Positions 9,783-21,154 of a DNA stretch of 64,000 nucleotides are shown piece after piece. The stretch is from NCBI GenBank assembly GCA_963920635.1, contig OY987308.1, positions 7,258,225 through 7,322,224 of the forward strand, given 5' to 3'. The notes beneath the pieces are model-generated. The model was not told the DNA's origin, searched no databases, and worked only from the letters and a program-made list of their open reading frames with translations. Both the position numbers and the translations under genes were made by a program. The DNA is from Pseudeuparius sepicola. Lineage: Eukaryota > Arthropoda > Insecta > Coleoptera > Anthribidae. How positions within the stretch are numbered: the stretch's first letter is position 1; every line of letters starts with the position of its first letter.

Positions 9783-12196
9783 ATTGTCGTGGGAGTGGCT
9801 CGCCGACCGAGGCCACGGCTAAGTTACGTTACAATCAGGAAATCCGCCCCGTGTTGGAATATATTTTCGCGAATTGTCCTAATGACATTCGTCCTTATCT
9901 CGAAGTTGACATTTTGGGCATTAAAATTAAGGGTTTACTGGATTCTGGCTCTACTTGTACGGTCTTCGGGAGTAAGGGTTGGGAGTTGCTCCGTGATATG
10001 GGCGTAGTTATGGGACCGGCACCTGTAGCTTTTTGTAAGGTCGCCAATGACAGCTCTTGTACAGTGGTGGGGTCTGTTAGAGTTCCATTTTATTTAGAAA
10101 ATCAAGTTAGGGTGTTAGAAGTACTTATTGCGCCGGAGGTGCCTCAGGGCCTCATCTTAGGCATGCACTTTTGGTTAGCCATGGGAATAGTGCCCGCCTT
10201 TCGTAGTAAGTGTTGGTTCTTTCAACAGTCCGTAGCTATGCCCCAAATAAATTGCGTAGTGGCTCAAGATAACCTTCTTCCAGAACAGTCTCAGAGATTG
10301 GTCGCTTTAAGAGATAAATATTTCGAAATTATGGGTGAAAAACTTGGAAAAACTTCAAAAGTTGAACATAAGATCATTGTCACTAATTCCGAACCGATCA
10401 AGCAGCGCGCTTACAGGGTTTCTCCAGCCATTCAGGCGATGATAGATGATGAGGTGAAGCATATGCTAGAGGAGAAAATAATCGAACTATCAAAGTCAGC
10501 GTGGAGTTCTCCTGTTGTAATGGTACCCAAGAAGGATGGAAAATATAGGTTCTACGTCGACTATCGTAAATTAAATCAAGTAACCAAGAAGGACGCTTAC
10601 CCAATACCCTTTATATCATCTATTTTGGATAAATTACGTAATGCGAAGTTCTTGAGCTCATTGGACATCAAATCAGCTTATTGGCAGGTGTCAGTCTCTG
10701 AGGAATCCAGGGAGTACACAGCGTTTACTATTCCCGGAAGGGGTTTGTACCAGTTTAGGAGAATGCCTTTTGGTCTCACAAATAGCCCTGCAACGTGGCA
10801 ACGACTTATAGATAGTATACTAGGCCCGGAGTTAGAACCACACGTTTTTGTGTACCTGGACGACATAGTGGTAGTTACCGACGATTTTGACCAACATCTG
10901 AAGATACTAGAAGATATTTTCTGCCGCCTTATTGATGCTGGGTTGACCCTGTCAAAACAGAAGTGTTATTTGTGTCGGCCAGAACTAAAATATTTAGGTT
11001 ATGTCGTGGATAGAAGAGGACTGCACGTTGACCCAGATAAGGTTAAGGCCATAGTAGACATGCCTACTCCGAAAAATATCACAGAAGTACGACGTGCTAT
11101 AGGTACGGCCGCATGGTATAAACGCTTTATCCCCGAATTTTCAACAATAATCGCGCCCATGACGGCATTATTACAAAAGAAAAACTCTTGGAATTGGTCT
11201 CCAGAATGCGAGGCATCGTTCCGAAAAGTTAAGGATTGTTTATGTTCGGCACCTATCCTAAGTGTACCCGATTTTAGCCAACCATTCACAGTACAAACCG
11301 ACGCTTCCGCCTATGGGATTGGCGCAGTGTTAACCCAGAAATCGCAGACTGGCGAACACGTTATAGCCTATATTAGTCGTTCGTTAAGTCGTACCGAGAG
11401 GAATTACTCCGTTACTGAGCGCGAGTGTCTCGCTGTAGTTTGGTCTATTGAAAAATTAAGGTCGTATCTTGAGGGATATCACTTCACCGTGGTCACTGAC
11501 CACTATAGTTTGGTTTGGTTGCACAACTTGGCTCAGCCAAGTGGCAGATTGGCTCGTTGGGTCTTGAGACTTCAATCCTTTGACTTTAACATAATTCACA
11601 GGAAGGGGCGTGATCATGTCGTTCCTGATATGCTTAGTCGTAGTGTTCCTGTAGTGAATGCCTTAGAGTTGGATAAACAGGCTCCAACTACCGATAAATG
11701 GTATCTGCGACAATTGAACCAAGTGCGAAGTAATCCGCTTAAATTCCCTAACTGGCGTGTAGAAGACGACAAGCTCGGGAAGCATATTAGCAATCCTTTC
11801 TCTAAACTTACTGGTCTTGAATATGAGTGGAAGCAAGTGCTACCCAAGGATGGTCGTTTGGTCGCATTTAGAGAGTGTCATGATAGTCCTACGGCTGGCC
11901 ATCTCGGCGTACACAAAACCTATCACCGGTTACTCAATAGGTATTACTGGCCGCAGATGAAGAGCGACGTGGCCCGTTATGTGCGTGGGTGTAAAGTTTG
12001 CTTGGCCCAAAAACCAGAGCAGCAGGCACCTGCGGGGTTAATGTTGGGGCGTCCTGATATCACGCGCCCATGGGAGTTGGTTTCGGTGGACGTTGTCGGT
12101 CCTTTACCAAGGTCGGCAAATGGCTATACGTCAATTTTGAGCATCCAGGACTATTTCACAAAATTCTGTATGTTCCTACCCATGAGATCCGCATAA
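9704..12196 (+). pseudogene. pol: Gypsy Pol: protease, RT, RNase H, truncated integrase
   Basis: One long frame. An aspartic protease has its DSG active site at 9941-9949 (LLDSGSTCTVFG). Reverse transcriptase shows YRKLNQVTKKDAYP, the LDIKSAYWQV block and the catalytic YLDD near 10853-10864. RNase H shows TDASAYGIGAVL and later its TERECLAVVW and TDHYSLVWL blocks. The integrase zinc domain follows (HLGVHK...CKVC, about 11880-12000). The core begins with its first Asp (SVDVVGPLP) but ends at a stop at 12196, before the second Asp and the Glu. The frame continues in another register at 12190 with the C-terminal domain, so most of the core is deleted. Confidence 0.9.
9758..9764 (+). promoter_or_regulatory. 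-1 ribosomal frameshift site GGGAAAC
   Basis: GGGAAAC lies in the gag/pol overlap in the correct phase (G GGA AAC in the gag frame), six codons before the gag stop. It matches the X XXY YYZ rule used by retroviral gag-pro junctions. Downstream, 9795-9802 can pair with 9808-9816 (a GTGGC-TCG stem with one bulge), and GGTCG at 9769-9773 can pair with CGACC at 9804-9808. Pol lies in the -1 frame, as this site would require. The heptamer and phase are seen; function is inferred. Confidence 0.6.
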
Positions 12197-12615
12197 ATTT
12201 CGGTCGTGAGATTGTTCTTAATGGTGAACAACATAAGGCAGGTTTGTCTTGTGAGGTAGCGAATCATGAGGTGGTACCGGCTGAAAAGTCGTTGGAACTT
12301 GAAAAAGTGTTTCGGGACGTGCGGACGCATCTTAGTAGAGCACAACAAAGAGCTCAAGCTAATTACAATTTGAGAAGGCGTGACGTGAGATTTGAGGAGG
12401 GTCAACAAGTTTGGCGTCGGAACTATGTGCTTTCTGATGCTTCCAAGCACTTTACTGCGAAGCTGGCTCCAAAATTCGTTGGACCTCTCGTCATTCACCG
12501 TCGTCTGAATCCATGGACATACCAGCTCCGGGATTTGATGGGAAAGGAGGCCGGGACATGGCATGCCAAGGATTTGAAGAAAAATTTAGGATCTGCTTTT
12601 CCAAATCAAGATTAA
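12190..12615 (+). pseudogene. Gypsy integrase C-terminal remnant
   Basis: Resumes the integrase after the deletion, in a different frame from pol: an INFGREIVLNG segment, a basic linker with LSRAQQRAQANYNLRRR, then a GPF/Y-type block (FVGPLVIHRRL) and a chromodomain-like tail (WHAKDLKKN). Comparison with family order implies loss of roughly a hundred residues at the junction near 12180-12200, including two of the three catalytic acidic residues. Confidence 0.8.
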
Positions 12616-12988
12616 GCTAAGTGTTGCCGTGTATATTAGTAAGACAGTTTTAGGTTATTATCCTTGGTAGGTTTAGTTTCAGTAACCTTGAAGTGGTGCT
12701 CATGGGTGGCTCGAAGGCCTGGGCTGTTACGATTGTTTTGGGTTGGTTGTCGAAGTATTCGGATCTCAGCGATGGTCTCTGGTTCGTATTGATTTTGTTT
12801 TCGATGGGTTTAACGTCAGTTCATGACGGATCTGTGGTTGAGCTGTCCCATGATCAGTCATTTCTTAGGTCATCTTATGATAATTACTAGTAGTCCTGTA
12901 GGTTATATTAATTGTAAAGTAGCTATATCAATTATACTCATGATTAGAAAATTTCCGGGAAATTTTCTTACCGAGAAGAGGGGGAATT
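12616..12988 (+). other. Gypsy 3' untranslated region and polypurine tract
   Basis: No convincing gene. It ends with GAGAAGAGGGGGAA (about 12973-12986), a good polypurine primer for plus-strand synthesis, directly before the TGTGACA start of the LTR. Confidence 0.55.
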
Positions 12989-13358
12989 TGTGACATTTCT
13001 TCAGTTATTTTAGAAAAATGGCGAATGCGCCGGTATTAAGTTTTGGCAAGTTAATTTTATATTAATTTGTTTTTAGCACAATGTTAAATCATTAGTTATT
13101 AAGAAAGAAATAATTGAAGGGACAAGTTTACTTTATTATTTTATTAATTTAAAATCAATCTAGTCTACATTGCCTATAATTATTGATCTGCAAAATATTT
13201 AGATAATATTTAATTGCCTATAAATATTCAATTAACACTATTATTTCTTATTCTCAGAGATTTCTTCATTATTAATGTTTCTCTATGCAGTAGGTTGTGT
13301 CTACGGTTAATTTTAATAATTAATCCTTGCCCTCTGTTTTGCTATGCTAACTGTCACA
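12989..13358 (+). repeat. Probable 3' LTR of the gypsy element
   Basis: Starts TGTGACA right after the polypurine tract and ends TGTCACA, its inverse complement, about 370 bases on. This is the usual short inverted terminus of an LTR. No second copy exists in the window, so the right boundary rests only on that motif. The LTR could be longer and extend into the following unassigned DNA. Confidence 0.5.
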
Positions 13359-14814
13359 TTATAACTTTTCCAAATGGAATCTGAAAAGAAAAATGTTAGT
13401 AAATTTCAAGTAAACTTAATTATAGGTTAAAGTACCTGTAAGTCTTTGTAGCTCCCGGTACTTTTCTAAAAAAAAAATCATGTTGTGTTGTTGGACTGGA
13501 CAGGGGGTTAACACGTTCTTGATCTCCGAGGGTGTATTTCATTTGGGTGTTTTGGTACAGGCTTGGTTGTGCATTACTTGGGTTGCGGTCCCTGCAGGTT
13601 GCAGTAAATATCGGCTGGTTGGATTCTTACAAATAAGACACAAATACGATTAGGAATCTTCGAATCTTTGTTTACACTCTGTGGCTAGGTCGAAACATTT
13701 AATATGGGTACTATACGGGCCCACTACGCGAAATCACACTGAGTACTTACGATTTTTATAAGGTGGAACCGCGTGGGCTTGTCTCCGACAGGTGATATGG
13801 CTTTCTTGGCGGAAAAATATGCAAAAGTCGGCCGTCGCGTATTGTTTTTGTCAATAGCCATGTTCGGCTGCTGGTTGACACTGTTGGTTCCTGCCGTACC
13901 TCCTGCTCTTCATCGGCACGGCGCTGCAGTCGCTGATTGATTCCTGCGCGTGAGCCAACGGAAGTACCGGAATATTTTTTGAATTTCAGACTGCGGTTGT
14001 TTTGGATGTGTTGGGGTGGTTATAGTGCTCATAGGGCTTAGGAACATAGGATTGCCAAGTTCAGTAGGTTGTTTTCAGTGTGCTTTATTTTCTTTCGTCT
14101 TTTGGTGGCTCTAACAGTTGTACTTTTGACTGGATTTCCGGTGACGTGGTAACTGACGTAGTTTCGTGGGAGGGGCTCCTTCCCCATTTCCTGAAACCAT
14201 TTGCACGTTTGGTACCCAGCGGTGGCGCAGGCCTTTTTTTTATATTTGCCGAATTGCGGCTTTGCAGTGCAGTATTTTTTTAAGAAGTGGCGTAACTATT
14301 TTGTCTCTAATTTTGTCGTATTTTGTGTGTGTATGGGACAAGGTTGTCGGCTTTGCCGGATTTTTGTGCGCTAACTGCCGCTGGTACTGGTAAGTTGCAC
14401 TCCATTTTTTTTGAACACCGAAACCACGTTGCCTTAAATTTCCAGAACCTGTAAATCGTCACTTATTCTCTGCTGGTACTCCAGGACCTTAGGGATTGAG
14501 TCACCACGAAGCCACCTTTCATCTACGTAAGAAATTTCATTCCATACCTTGGTCGCGGTGTTGCGTAATCATTTGTTCCAGGGCTTCTTTCGAGTTCTTC
14601 AAGTTTCTGAACTCCTCTCCAACTTTCTCTCCCGCCTCTCTTACTCAAAGAGCCCGTCTGGACGGGACTGCTGCTGCAACTGTCCGCTAACCACCTTGGA
14701 CCGCTGCCGAGCTCTTACGCAATCACGAGATAACGAGCTGCGGAAGTAAGGCTCTCCGGGAGGGTGCCCTATGCGACGACTGGCCAAGGATCTCGTAGCC
14801 GAAGTCCAGCTAAG
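13359..14814. other. Unassigned stretch after the gypsy LTR
   Basis: Mixed-composition DNA, GC-richer near 14480-14810. Several open frames of 60-75 codons overlap one another and show no family motif. It may be the leader of another retroelement or an extension of the LTR. I see nothing decisive. Confidence 0.3.
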
Positions 14815-14880
<66 letters not shown>

Positions 14881-14923
14881 ATATATATATATATATCTAT
14901 ATATATATATATATCTATATATA

Positions 14924-14996
<73 letters not shown>
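14815..14996. repeat. (TA)n microsatellite with TCTATA interruptions
   Basis: About 180 bases of alternating TA broken several times by single C substitutions (TATCTATA). The open frames here (Tyr-Ile repeats) are artefacts of the dinucleotide. It can extrude a cruciform. Confidence 0.97.
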
Positions 14997-14998
<2 letters not shown>

Positions 14999-15668
14999 AA
15001 TCGCTAGTCATGACATTTCATGACCTTTTCTAGTCCTTAATCACTTCAATTGCACCAAGTGAACCTTTTTTTTTGTGATTTAATTTAATTTATATTTTAC
15101 ATGTGATCCCCTGTGCACTACGGTACTCATAACAAGGGTTTACAAAGATTTGGTTATCAAACACAAGACAAGGTTAGCATCTCGAATGCTTATTATGTAA
15201 ACCGCACTCACGTGAGAAAGGTATTCAACCATTCATTCATTTATGTACAGACCTACATTTATTTTGTCTTGTCTAGGTAAATTTGGTTAACCCTACCGTT
15301 ACATACCTAAGATATTTTTCATCACATAACGTCTCTATATAGCGACGTACGTCAACCATAGGTGCCACACCAACACGTACTATACCTTGTACAACTTTAC
15401 ATTAAATAGTTAATGCATTTTGTTTAATATCTGTCATTTATTTAATTCTGCAACCACCAACCCCATATGAACCCACTCCCCACGCCGACCCAGCTGGCCA
15501 GTGGGCCGTTTTCACTTATCTGGCCTTAAACGGCGCACTATAAAATAAATTTTGTTCGGGTTGTCGTATACAGGGTGGTCATCTTTGGCCCTGATCTAAC
15601 ATTATTAATTATTCAATTATTTATTTAGGCCAATTTTTTTTAAACCCGTAACAAGTTGTTTAAATAAC
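14997..15668. other. Unassigned DNA with one CAGGGTG terminus
   Basis: TACAGGGTGGTCATC at 15569 is a left-hand terminus of a TA-flanked element; no partner end is evident. It may belong to the transposase relic that follows. Confidence 0.35.
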
Positions 15669-16211
15669 ATGGTTTCAGATCAAGACTCCATTCAGAACAA
15701 CCAAAATATCGAAGATATAAAGTCTAAACTGTTTTCCTCTCCTGAATGTGATCTTGCTGTACCCAGTACATCTGGTATCACTCCAAAAATGATCATACCT
15801 CTACCAAAGGCAAAACACGAACAAATTAGAAGTGGTCGTTCTAAAAGGTAATATTTAATGTCTAATATTATTTCATAATTTTTTTAGGTCCGAAATATTA
15901 TCGTCCACGTCTTATAAGGAAGCACTGCAAGAATCTGTTTCCCAAAGTAAAACCAGCGCAGCGGCGTGAAAAGGAAACTGCCCATTGATAACAATAAACA
16001 AATGATCGAAAATAAGAAAAAAATGCCTTTTAATACTGAAAACACCATCAAAAATCAAGAAGATGCTGTCTGTCCTGGGTGCAAGGAAAACTATATTGAT
16101 TCTTACGGTGGAGGTGATTGGATCAAGTGTGCAAGATGTCATTCCTGGTGGCACGAAGATTGCTCCAGCTGTCTGGGACAAAAACAGTTTTACTGTGACC
16201 TCTGCAATTAA
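15669..16211 (+). pseudogene. Transposase C-terminus with PHD-like finger
   Basis: The tail of a pogo/Tigger-type DDE transposase. The first part (15669-15851) holds PSTSGITPKMIIPLPKA, typical of the region after the catalytic domain in this family. It is followed by a possible short intron (GT at 15849, TTTTTTTAG near 15887). The last part (about 15966-16211) is Lys-rich and ends in a Cys/His cluster, CPGC...CARC...WWHEDC...FYCDLC, a PHD-like finger of the kind found at the end of these transposases. The catalytic domain is absent, so this is a fragment. The second segment might also be read as a separate small zinc-finger protein. Confidence 0.65.
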
Positions 16212-16238
16212 GTAGTGTTTCTTAATAGTTTGTATATG

Positions 16239-16473
16239 TTGCGTATTCTTAGCCTACCCTGTGCGTACTCTTTGGCAGCTGAGGAGCCAAGAGTACGCAT
16301 TTTTATTTTTTTTTAAAGAACTGTAGTTTTTTTTTATTGTAAAAACAATTTCATTTTGACTGTATGTTATGTTAGTCAATAGAGTATATATTTGGTTGCT
16401 CAATAAAAAAATATTTATTTTTGTTTATTGCAGTTTTATTTAAAAAATAATATTAAGTGCGTACTCTTAGGCG
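16239..16473. repeat. Repeated TGCGTACTCTT motif with hairpin
   Basis: Four copies of a TGCGTACTCTTnGGC-type motif lie near 16240, at 16262-16276, inverted at 16286-16299, and at 16459-16473. The second and third form a hairpin with a 9-base loop and one bulged base. The first and last are followed by CCTACCCT or GTTCCTACCCT. They probably mark the 3' terminus of the transposon that carried the preceding transposase tail. Confidence 0.7.
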
Positions 16474-16629
16474 TTCCTACCCTATCAGTGTCAGCTGTAT
16501 AGTCTTTTAAAATTCAGTTTTTTATTATACCGATTCACCCTCATATTGTGTTTCTTTTGATAATTAATCTTTCCCTGTTGAGGTTAATTTGACATTTATA
16601 ACTTAATAAAGAAAAACAATCAATAGAGT

Positions 16630-16998
16630 GGTGCCCAACTCAACAACTTTTAAAAATAGTAGAGAAAGAAATCCTAACCTGCTGCCCAGGGCTCTCCGAA
16701 CAAAAAAAGTAGCGCCGAAGCAAAATAAAAAGTTACAAGCCCTTTATTAAAACAAGAAGAAAAGGAATTCAGAGAATGTTTTTCTAAAAAAAAGAAAATG
16801 GCTATACATCCAATTCATTTGGCTGCAAATATATTAGATCCCAATTAGATCCCAGCTTTAATGGAGTTCATCTGAGTAGGGTAGAACGAATTCAGGGAAC
16901 TGAATTTATCGATGATATGAGTTCTTTAAGACTCTGCAAATATAATGGTAGATTTAGCGCAGTATCGGTCTATAGAAGGTTTTTTTAGTAAACCATAT
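16630..16998 (+). pseudogene. hAT transposase fragment, left half
   Basis: Translates as a decayed hAT-superfamily transposase: an AIHPIHLAANILDP block (near 16800-16845) is characteristic of the insertion region before the C-terminal dimerisation domain. In-frame stops follow. The reading stops at 16998, where a gypsy provirus begins, and resumes at 22877 on the other side. The ATAT at 16995-16998 is duplicated at 22877-22880. Confidence 0.7.
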
Positions 16999-17486
16999 TG
17001 TACTGTATCTCAACAATCACAGACCAAACTCGATGCCTTGGCTACCAACTTTATTGTTTAGCCTTCAAAAATCTCAAATAAACTTGTCAGATTACTGTCA
17101 CTGTCCAAGAATATTCTTTCTGCTCCAAAATTCGCACAAAATCGCTTTATAACCTTTCACTTCCCTTAGGCCCAATTCCCAGGGCTTATATACTAAAAAG
17201 GAAGACTGGAGAATACTCAAATCATAAGTTCTAGCAAACTTTCTAGAAAGTTATGGAAGCTTTACAGGGAAAACCATGAAAACTAAAGGAAAATGGGGCA
17301 CTGGGGGCCTCAGGCCAACAAAGATGTGACGGAAAATGCCTCTAAATTAATTACAAAAAATATAAAACTGTAAGTAGAATACCCAAACTTTAAATTTATC
17401 TGCTAAATCTTTGAGTAGGTTAGAAAACCGTGCAGACATATTCATTGAAAGCTGATATAACAACTTTAGAGGCATTTTTCGTTACA
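16999..17486 (-). repeat. 3' LTR of the minus-strand gypsy element
   Basis: 488 bp, nearly identical to 22370-22876. This copy lacks about 25 bases present in the other after GAGAATACTC (the segment with AGAATATTCCTGGCC), and it differs at several single positions. Confidence 0.95.
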
Positions 17487-17498
17487 CTGCCCCCTCTA
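17487..17498 (-). promoter_or_regulatory. Polypurine tract
   Basis: On the minus strand AGAGGGGGCAG directly precedes the TGTAACG start of the 3' LTR, the expected position for the plus-strand primer. Confidence 0.75.
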
Positions 17499-17515
17499 AC
17501 ATTTGATCGTCCCGA

Positions 17516-18602
17516 TCAAGTTATATGACCTACATCTATCTTCTCATAGTACGGAGACAACCTGACGATATTTACTATCTTCATCTTTGCTGTTGGGCTA
17601 CGTCTTATACGATAAACGACATCATTAATCTTTTTCAAGACGACGTATGGTCCTTCCCAACTTCTATCGAGTTTCGGAGACCGACCTTTTGTTCGCTTGG
17701 GATTGTATAACCACACTTTGTCACCCAGATTAAATTCAACACTGGTTGCTGTCAGATCGTAGAGGATCTTCATCCTGTCACTTTCTAGATGTAACTTCTG
17801 GCGAACGTCTTCATGAACCAACTGGAGACGCTCTCTGAGGTGACTCAAGTAGTCATCAGTAGATTCTAGATTTTCTGGCCGGCCGGTTATGATGTCGATA
17901 GGGAGCCTTAGATAGAGACTTTCCCGTCGCTTCATGCACAGCGGAACGGTAGGACAATAGAAAAGGTGGTGTCCCAATTACTTTGTTTCTGATTCACTAC
18001 CATCTTCAGGTATGTTTCTAAAGTCTTATTGAACCGTTCCACCAAACCATCAGACTGGGGATGCAGGGGTGTTGTTCTTGTCTTGGAAATCCCTAGCAGG
18101 CGGCAGACATTTTGGAATACCTCCGACTCAAAATTGCGGCCCTGATCAGAGTGTAGTTCTCTTGGGACACCAAAACGACATATCCAATTTTGGAACAGGA
18201 CCTCTGCGACTGTGGTGGCCTCTTGGTTGGGGATTGGATAAACTTCTGGCCATTTGCTGAAGTAGACCAAAAGGAGCTCCGACCAGGTATTGCATCATTT
18301 TACCCGTTCCTAGTTTTTGGTGCTTTCGCCGAAGCACATTTTTCACACCGGCGGCACCATTCTTCGACATCTTCCAGAGAGTTTACCCAGTAAAACCTCT
18401 CTCTAACTTTATTTAAGGTCTTACTAATGCCAAAGTGTCCACCTCCAACGCCTTCGTGCACGGCTTTCAGGACCTCCGACACTCTCTTCTTGGGAAGTAC
18501 TGTCAGAAATAGCTTTTCTTTTCCATCTGGACTTTCCCAAACCCTCTTTAGTACACCATCTTTAATTTCTAACGAGTCCCATTGAGCCCAGTATGCCGTC
18601 AT
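17516..18602 (-). pseudogene. Gypsy integrase in broken pieces
   Basis: Three pieces in different frames. The zinc domain at 18300-18602 shows HEGVGGGHFGISKT and CRRCEKC. The core at 17932-18270 shows YFSKWPEVYP, the second Asp in LHSDQGRNFES and the catalytic Glu in GLVERFNKTLE. The C-terminal part at 17516-17977 holds a GPYVV block. Between zinc domain and core, the segment that normally carries the first catalytic Asp (about 25 residues after YLVGAPF, near 18270) is missing and the frame shifts there. Integration activity is therefore lost. Confidence 0.85.
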
Positions 18603-20205
18603 CGCTGGTGATTTGTCCGATACATCTTTCCATTCCGGTTTGGGTATGTCTTAATTTTAGGTCAAATATTATACCGAATATGGGATCTTCGCTTTGCTCT
18701 CTGGCGATGACTTCCGAATCCCAATTTTCAGGTCCACGGACAGAAATTCGTTTACATAAAATTAGGTCCGGGTTTTCTCTTAATTCCTGTCGACTACAGT
18801 GATGACAGTCTTCAATACAGGGTCTTCTTGACAATGCATCAGCATTCTTATGGTTGTCCCCTTTGCGGTGTTCCACTTCGAAGTCATATTCCTGCAGCCT
18901 TTGAAGCCATCTTGCCACTTGTCCTTCTGGGTTCTTGAACTGAAATAGCCATTTTAGTGATGCGTGATCTGTTCTTAATATGAAAGGTTGGCCATATAAA
19001 TACTTGTGGAAATGTTCAACGGCCTTGACAACTGCTAGCAGTTCCCTTCTTGTCACGCAGTAGTTTCTCTCTGGCTTTGACAGAGTTTTACTGAAGTAGG
19101 CAATAACTTTTTCTTGCCTTTCTTGCTCCTGGGATAGCACTGCCCCAACACCAAAGTTGCTGGCATCTGTATCCACGATGAATGTCTTTCCAGGAACGGG
19201 AAACGTCAAAATCGGTGAAGAACATAAAGCTTTCTTCAAGGTCTGAAATGCTTCTTCACAATCTGAGGTCCACATATAATCGATCCCATCCTCTGTGAGC
19301 CTATGCAGCGGCCTGGCTATGTGGGCAAAGTTTAGGACGAATCTCCTGTAATAAGTGCACAGGCCCAGGAAGCTCCTTAGCTCATGTTTATCTTTCGGTC
19401 GCGGCCCTTTTTCAATTGTCTCTATCTTTTCTGGGTCTGTTTTAACTCCTTGTTCTGAAATTACATGCCCCAAATATCTAACTTCCTTCTTGAAGAAACA
19501 GCTTAGTTTTAGGTTAGCTTCTCGTAACTTCTGGAATACCTCTCGGACATTCTTCAAGTGATCTTCAAATGTTCTTCCCAAAATAATGACATCATCCAGA
19601 TATACTAGACAGGTTTTCCATGTCATACCTCTTAGTACAGACTCCATGAGCCTCTCAAAGGTTCCTGGTGCATTACAGAGGCCAAATGGCATAACATTAA
19701 ATTGCCATAAACCTGTACCAGTAGAAAATGCAGTTTTCTCTGTATCTTGAGTGTGCATTTCGACTTGCCAGTACCCACTCTTCAAGTCCAACGTGGAAAA
19801 CCATTTCGAACCAGATAGAGTGTCTAAAGTGTCATCTATGCTGGGTAGAGGGTAGCTGTTCTTCTTGGTGACATCATTTAACCGTCGATAGTCTACGCAG
19901 AACCTCATAGAACTATCCTTCTTCTTCACTAGGACAACTGGAGAAGTCCATGGGCTCTGTGATGGTTCAATGATTCTCTGTTGTTCCTTCATCATAGCTG
20001 AGACCTCTTCTTGCTTAGCAAGGGGTATCCTTCGAGGAGCCTGTTTGATCGGAGGGCTATTACCAGTATTTATCCTGTGCTGTACTAAACCTGTCCTTCC
20101 GAAATCGCATTCAGACGTAGCAAACACATCATGATTTTCTTCAATCAGTTTTCGCAGTTGGTACTGCTGCTCCATTGTTAAGTAAGCAGCGGCTTCTTCG
20201 ACCAT
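18562..20205 (-). pseudogene. Gypsy reverse transcriptase and RNase H
   Basis: Open for 547 codons. RT blocks are VDYRRLNDVTKKNSYPLP, STLDLKSGYWQVEM, FGLCNAPGTFERLM and the YLDDVIILG active site. RNase H blocks follow: DTDASNFGVGAVLS, RRELLAVV, RTDHASLKWL and NADALSR. The domain set is intact, but protease and integrase lie in other frames on either side, so no full polyprotein is encoded. Confidence 0.92.
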
Positions 20206-20343
20206 ATTCTTCAGACTCTCTGGTAGGGGCTGTGGAACTTGCTGTGGTGCAACCTAATTTCTCATAACTGCCTGAACTTCATGGCATAACCCAATCTTCT
20301 CGCCTTTGCTCAAATTTTGATCATAGTTCTTTAGGTTAGCAAT

Positions 20344-20910
20344 CTACACAAATATTACACGCCCCCTTTTGGTGGTGAGCGTCTTTGCAGGAAATATACC
20401 TCTTTTATACAGTCCGAATTCTTCTTCGGGTTCCACAATAATTGTTTCGCCATTCAGTCCATCGTAGGTGGCCTTGATAACCTTTTCTGAATTAGCCGGA
20501 ACCGTGGTATCCTCATAAGCGGTCACAGTTCGGGTAGTGTTGCCAGCCATGTTAGGACGTGTCATCAGAATCTCTTCTGTCTTTGTCCTCAAAATCCTCT
20601 CGTGAACTTTTATCTTGAACCCCTGTTCACGCATGACATCTAGTCCTAATATGACATCGGTTATTTCGGCCACAAGGACTCTGTGCTTGAACTTATTAGA
20701 GCCTATGGTTATAAAGGCGTCGTGCACTCCTTTAACTGGAATTTCTTCACCATTTGCCAATTCGACGATGTAGTTTGGTGGTGGTGCAATCCTGCAGTGG
20801 GCTATGATGTTCGGCCTCACGATTGTATGACTAGAACCAGTGTCCACCACAATGTCACATTCCCGGCCGCAGATCTTTCCTGGTACTACCAAGCTGTCTC
20901 CTGAATTCAA
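20344..20910 (-). pseudogene. Gypsy aspartic protease
   Basis: Retropepsin-like: the active site is IVVDTGSSHTIV, followed by the flap-like GLDVM region (VILGLDVMREQG). It is separated from RT by about 140 bases with stops, including CTACAC near 20343-20350, so the gag-pol frame is broken. Confidence 0.88.
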
Positions 20911-21023
20911 CAGCCGGTTAACTTTTATCCTAATAGGTAGGGCTTGGTAGCACCCAGCCAGCTTTCGCCCCTCAAAGCTGGCTACTCGGAGTTTTTCTGC
21001 GTCTCATCATCAACAGGATTGGG

Positions 21024-21065
21024 GCACTGGCGTTTCAAATGCCCCTCAACTCCGCAGTTCCAACA
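21024..21065 (-). pseudogene. Gypsy nucleocapsid zinc knuckle
   Basis: On the minus strand CWNCGVEGHLKRQC, spaced CX2CX4HX4C. It lies between the capsid part of Gag and the protease, in a frame of its own. Confidence 0.85.
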
Positions 21066-21154
21066 GCGCAGTGGTGTACTTCGTCGAACACCCATCCCTT
21101 CCTTGGAGGTCGTAGCACGTGAAAGGATGTTTTGGATATCCCGTACCATTTGTT

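Larger units (their letters stand above)
9004..13358 (+). mobile_element. 5'-truncated Ty3/gypsy LTR retrotransposon
   Basis: Gag, then protease, reverse transcriptase, RNase H and integrase, in Ty3/gypsy order on the plus strand, followed by a purine-rich tract (about 12973-12985) and a probable 3' LTR. There is no matching 5' LTR: the left side is replaced by tandem repeats and gag lacks its N-terminus. The integrase core is deleted, so the copy cannot move by itself. There is no env-like frame. Confidence 0.85.

Noticed and set aside
14764..15007. Tyr-Ile repeat open frames over the (TA)n array
   Set aside because: Purely the translation of the dinucleotide repeat; present in several frames.
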